Of a stretch of 64,000 bases of DNA, positions 61,294-64,000 are shown one piece after another; the first letter of the stretch is position 1; the number at the start of each line of letters is the position of its first letter. Location: NCBI RefSeq assembly GCF_044197065.1, contig NZ_JBIQOI010000003.1, forward strand, positions 124,001 to 188,000, read 5' to 3'. The notes under the pieces were generated by a model. It ran no database searches. It saw nothing but the letters and a program-made list of their open reading frames with translations, and was not told the origin of the DNA. The stretch is from Kluyvera ascorbata_C. Its GTDB lineage: Bacteria > Pseudomonadota > Gammaproteobacteria > Enterobacterales > Enterobacteriaceae. Made by a program: the position numbers and the translations under genes.

Positions 61294-62685
61294 ATGTCTT
61301 CTAACACACTCGATCAAGCCAATGCGCAACCGATTGCGCATTCGCAGAACAGCGAATTAATCTATCGTCTGGAAGATCGTCCACCGCTGCCGCAGACGCT
61401 GTTCGCCGCGTTTCAGCACCTGCTGGCGATGTTTGTTGCGGTGATCACCCCCGCGCTGCTCATCTGCCAGGCGCTTGGCCTGCCAGCGGAAGACACTCAG
61501 CACATTATCAGCATGTCGTTATTCGCCTCCGGCGTGGCGTCCATCATTCAGATTAAAGCCTGGGGCCCAGTAGGTTCTGGCCTGTTGTCGATTCAGGGCA
61601 CCAGCTTCAACTTCGTCGCCCCGTTAATCATGGGCGGCACGGCGCTGAAAACCGGTGGCGCGGACGTACCCACAATGATGGCGGCGCTGTTCGGCACCCT
61701 GATGCTGGCAAGCTGCACCGAAATGGTTATCTCCCGCGTGCTGCATCTGGCGCGCCGCGTGATTACACCGCTGGTTTCCGGCGTGGTGGTGATGATTATC
61801 GGCCTGTCGCTGATTCAGGTTGGCTTGACCTCCATCGGCGGCGGCTACGCGGCGATGGCAGACCACACCTTCGGCGCGCCGAAAAACCTGCTGCTGGCAG
61901 GGATCGTGCTGGCCATCATTATTCTGCTTAACCGCCAGCGTAACCCGTACCTGCGCATCGCCTCTCTGGTGATTGCCATGGCGGCAGGCTACCTGATGGC
62001 GTGGTTCCTCGGCATGCTGCCGGAGAACGCCGCGCCAGCGAACAGCAGCCTGATTACCATCCCAACGCCGCTTTATTATGGCCTGGGCATCGACTGGGGC
62101 CTGCTGCTGCCGCTGATGCTGGTATTTATGATTACCTCCCTCGAGACCATCGGTGACATCACCGCCACCTCTGACGTTTCCGAGCAGCCGGTTTCCGGCC
62201 CGGTTTATATGAAGCGTCTGAAGGGCGGCGTGCTGGCAAACGGTCTGAACTCTTGCGTCTCAGCGGTGTTCAACACCTTCCCGAACTCCTGCTTCGGGCA
62301 GAACAACGGCGTGATCCAGCTGACCGGCGTTGCCAGCCGCTACGTGGGCTTCGTGGTGGCGCTGATGCTTATCGTGCTCGGCCTGTTCCCGGCGGTAAGC
62401 GGCTTTGTGCAGCACATCCCTGAGCCGGTACTCGGCGGCGCAACGCTGGTGATGTTCGGTACCATCGCCGCTTCCGGCGTGCGCATCGTCTCCCGTGAGC
62501 CGCTGAACCGTCGTGCGATTCTGATTATCGCGCTGTCGCTGGCCGTCGGTCTGGGTGTGTCCCAGCAGCCACAAATCCTGCAGTTCGCGCCGGACTGGCT
62601 GAAAAACCTGCTCTCTTCCGGCATCGCCGCCGGTGGTATCACCGCGATTATCCTCAACCTGGTCTTCCCGCCGGAAAAAGCGTAA
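61294..62685 (+). CDS. xanP: Xanthine permease XanP
   Basis: 463 residues, the E. coli XanP (YicE) length, with ATG at 61294 (MSSNTLDQANAQPIAHSQ). A NCS2-family H+ symporter. Substrate-site segments: QGTSFNFVAPLIMGG, MITSLETIGDITATSDVSEQPVSGP with the conserved Glu, and NTFPNSCFGQNNGVIQLTGVASRYVG, the NCS2 signature. About 14 spans. The open frame upstream of the ATG is not conserved. Confidence 0.96.
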   Translation: MSSNTLDQANAQPIAHSQNSELIYRLEDRPPLPQTLFAAFQHLLAMFVAVITPALLICQALGLPAEDTQHIISMSLFASGVASIIQIKAWGPVGSGLLSIQGTSFNFVAPLIMGGTALKTGGADVPTMMAALFGTLMLASCTEMVISRVLHLARRVITPLVSGVVVMIIGLSLIQVGLTSIGGGYAAMADHTFGAPKNLLLAGIVLAIIILLNRQRNPYLRIASLVIAMAAGYLMAWFLGMLPENAAPANSSLITIPTPLYYGLGIDWGLLLPLMLVFMITSLETIGDITATSDVSEQPVSGPVYMKRLKGGVLANGLNSCVSAVFNTFPNSCFGQNNGVIQLTGVASRYVGFVVALMLIVLGLFPAVSGFVQHIPEPVLGGATLVMFGTIAASGVRIVSREPLNRRAILIIALSLAVGLGVSQQPQILQFAPDWLKNLLSSGIAAGGITAIILNLVFPPEKA

Positions 62686-62692
62686 TCCCTTC

Positions 62693-62717
62693 GCGGCAGT
62701 GGTTTCGCCACTGCCGC
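62693..62717. other. Hairpin between xanP and yicH
   Basis: GCGGCAGTGG and CCACTGCCGC form a perfect 10-bp stem with a TTTCG loop, 7 bp after the xanP stop. No T-run follows, so it may be a factor-assisted terminator or an mRNA 3'-end stabiliser rather than an intrinsic terminator. Confidence 0.6.
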
Positions 62718-62804
62718 TGACATCGAATAATACGATTCCCGCCTTGAGGAATGCGCATAAATCATGCATAACAGGTTTATGTGCCCTTCTCAGGACGGAA
62801 GATC

Positions 62805-64000
62805 ATGAAATTTCTTGGAAAGCTCATTATCTGGCTGTTGATCGCCCTGTTGTTGGTGATCCTGGCCTTCTATTTCTTACTGCAAACGCGCTGGGGCGCA
62901 CGTCACGTTAGCCAGTGGCTGAGCGACAGCACCCCGTACCACGTGACGTTTGACGCGATGGACCATCGCTTTTCTTCGCCTTCTCATATCCTGCTGAAAA
63001 ACGTCACCTTTGGCCGCGACGGCAAGCCCGCAACGCTGGTCGCCAAAGCGGTGGATATCGGCCTGAGTTCGCGCCAGATAACCGACCCGCTGCACGTCGA
63101 TACCATTTTGTTGCAAGACGGCACGCTGAACCTTTCTCCGTCTAACGCCCCGCTGCCGTTTGCCGCTGACCGCTTGCAGCTAAACAATATGGCGCTGAAC
63201 AGCCCGGAAACCGGCTGGGAGCTGAGCGCTCAGCGCGTCTCCGGCGGCGTGATACCCTGGGCTCCGGTTGCCGGTAACGTGCTGGGCACCAAAGCCCAGA
63301 TTCAGATGAGCGCAGGCTCGCTGTCGCTTAATGGCATCCCGGCCACCAACGCGCTGATTGAAGGCACCCTCGACAACGGCGAGGTCACATTAACCACCGT
63401 CGGCGCCGATATGGCGCGCGGTTCCCTCACCGGCAACGCACGGCGCAACAGCGACGGCAGTTGGGTCGTGGATAATCTGCGTCTTAACGAAATTCGCATG
63501 CAGAGCGACAAGTCGCTGCTCGATTTCCTTGCGCCGCTCACCACCGTGCCGTCGTTACAGATTGGCCGGCTTGATATCACCGATGCGCGACTGCAAGGCC
63601 CGGACTGGGCGGTGACCGACCTCGACCTCAACTTGCGCAACCTGACCCTCAGCCAGGGCGGCTGGCAGAGCGATGACGGTAAAATTTCAATGAACGCCAG
63701 CGAGTTTATCTACGGCTCGCTGCATCTGCTCGACCCAATCCTCAACGCTGAATTCTCACCGCAGGGCATTGCGCTGCGTCAGTTCACCTCACGCTGGGAA
63801 GGCGGCATGGTGCGCAGTTCCGGTAACTGGCTGCGCGCCGGGAATGCGCTGGTGCTGGACGATGCGGTCTTCGCCGGGCTGGAATATACGCTGCCGGAGA
63901 ACTGGAAATCGCTGTGGATGGAACAGCTTCCGCCGTGGCTGCAAAGCGTAACCCTGAAGAAATTCGGTGCCAGCCGTAACCTGGTGATTGATATCGACCC
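62805..64000 (+). CDS. yicH: AsmA-family protein YicH, N-terminal part (runs off the window)
   Basis: The frame opens with ATG at 62805 and is still open at 64000 (398 codons of about 569 in E. coli). An N-terminal membrane anchor (MKFLGKLIIWLLIALLLVILAFYFLL) is followed by AsmA/TamB-type repeats rich in beta strands (HILLKNVTFGRDGKPATLVAKAVDIGL, LQIGRLDITDARLQG). Such proteins reside in the periplasm anchored to the inner membrane and are linked to phospholipid transport to the outer membrane. The specific role of YicH is not settled. Confidence 0.94.
   Translation, partial: MKFLGKLIIWLLIALLLVILAFYFLLQTRWGARHVSQWLSDSTPYHVTFDAMDHRFSSPSHILLKNVTFGRDGKPATLVAKAVDIGLSSRQITDPLHVDTILLQDGTLNLSPSNAPLPFAADRLQLNNMALNSPETGWELSAQRVSGGVIPWAPVAGNVLGTKAQIQMSAGSLSLNGIPATNALIEGTLDNGEVTLTTVGADMARGSLTGNARRNSDGSWVVDNLRLNEIRMQSDKSLLDFLAPLTTVPSLQIGRLDITDARLQGPDWAVTDLDLNLRNLTLSQGGWQSDDGKISMNASEFIYGSLHLLDPILNAEFSPQGIALRQFTSRWEGGMVRSSGNWLRAGNALVLDDAVFAGLEYTLPENWKSLWMEQLPPWLQSVTLKKFGASRNLVIDID

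Overview
The window is chromosomal DNA from a member of the Enterobacteriaceae, in the broad Escherichia/Citrobacter/Enterobacter/Klebsiella group. Almost every protein can be matched by memory to an E. coli K-12 protein of nearly the same length, and most of the gene order follows the E. coli 81-82 min region (selA ... yicH). The genus cannot be fixed from the sequence alone. Coding is dense and moderately GC-rich. The exception is the LPS outer-core block (about 22.5-25.4 kb), which is clearly AT-rich. No tRNA, rRNA, CRISPR array, prophage or insertion sequence was recognised.

Layout. 1-4.1 kb: selA (3' part outside the window), yibF, yibH-yibI, yibT, yibL; the mannitol operon mtlADR, which lies between yibI and yibT in E. 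coli K-12, is not here. 4.4-8.0 kb: L-lactate operon lldP-lldR-lldD with two LldR-type operators. 8.1-11.9 kb: trmL, then the yibN-grxC-secB-gpsA-cysE run. 12.1-15.8 kb: gpmM-envC-yibQ. 15.8-19.3 kb: waaH (with a possible PHO box) and the threonine-degradation pair kbl-tdh. 19.5-31.1 kb: LPS core locus. hldD-waaF-waaC build the inner core. The convergent waaQ-waaG-waaP-GT8-GT2-waaL operon, led by an ops/JUMPstart element, builds a short outer core and ligates O-antigen. waaA-coaD is divergent from it. 31.1-38.5 kb: mutM, rpmB-rpmG, radC, coaBC-dut-slmA, rph-pyrE with its attenuator, yicC. 38.8-43.0 kb: eptC (out of its K-12 place), yicG, ligB. 43.3-49.2 kb: gmk, then rpoZ-spoT-trmH-recG. 49.2-59.7 kb: glpX-fpr-yiiR-yiiQ-tpiA-SLC13 transporter-cdh-sbp-zapB-glpF-glpK. 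59.8-64 kb: gltS, xanP and the start of yicH.

The most striking observation is the 49.2-59.7 kb block. In E. coli K-12 these genes lie near 88 min in the order zapB-glpF-glpK-glpX-fpr-yiiR-yiiQ-tpiA-cdh-sbp, while recG is directly followed by gltS. Here the block sits between recG and gltS with every gene in the same relative orientation, but the order is circularly permuted: it opens between glpK and glpX and closes by joining sbp to zapB. That is what excision as a circle and re-insertion through the glpK/glpX junction would leave. It splits the glpFKX operon: glpX now follows recG in the spoT operon direction, while glpFK keeps the GlpR-type control region. eptC, another gene from about 89 min in K-12, sits in the yicC-yicG gap where K-12 has dinD, so this part of the chromosome has received material from that region at least twice.

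Smaller points: YibN is a membrane-anchored rhodanese with no cysteine at all; LigB carries a signal-peptide-like N terminus; a dyad and a 50-bp-spaced direct repeat lie in front of yicG; REP-type palindromes mark several convergent intergenic regions, including the glpK-gltS junction.
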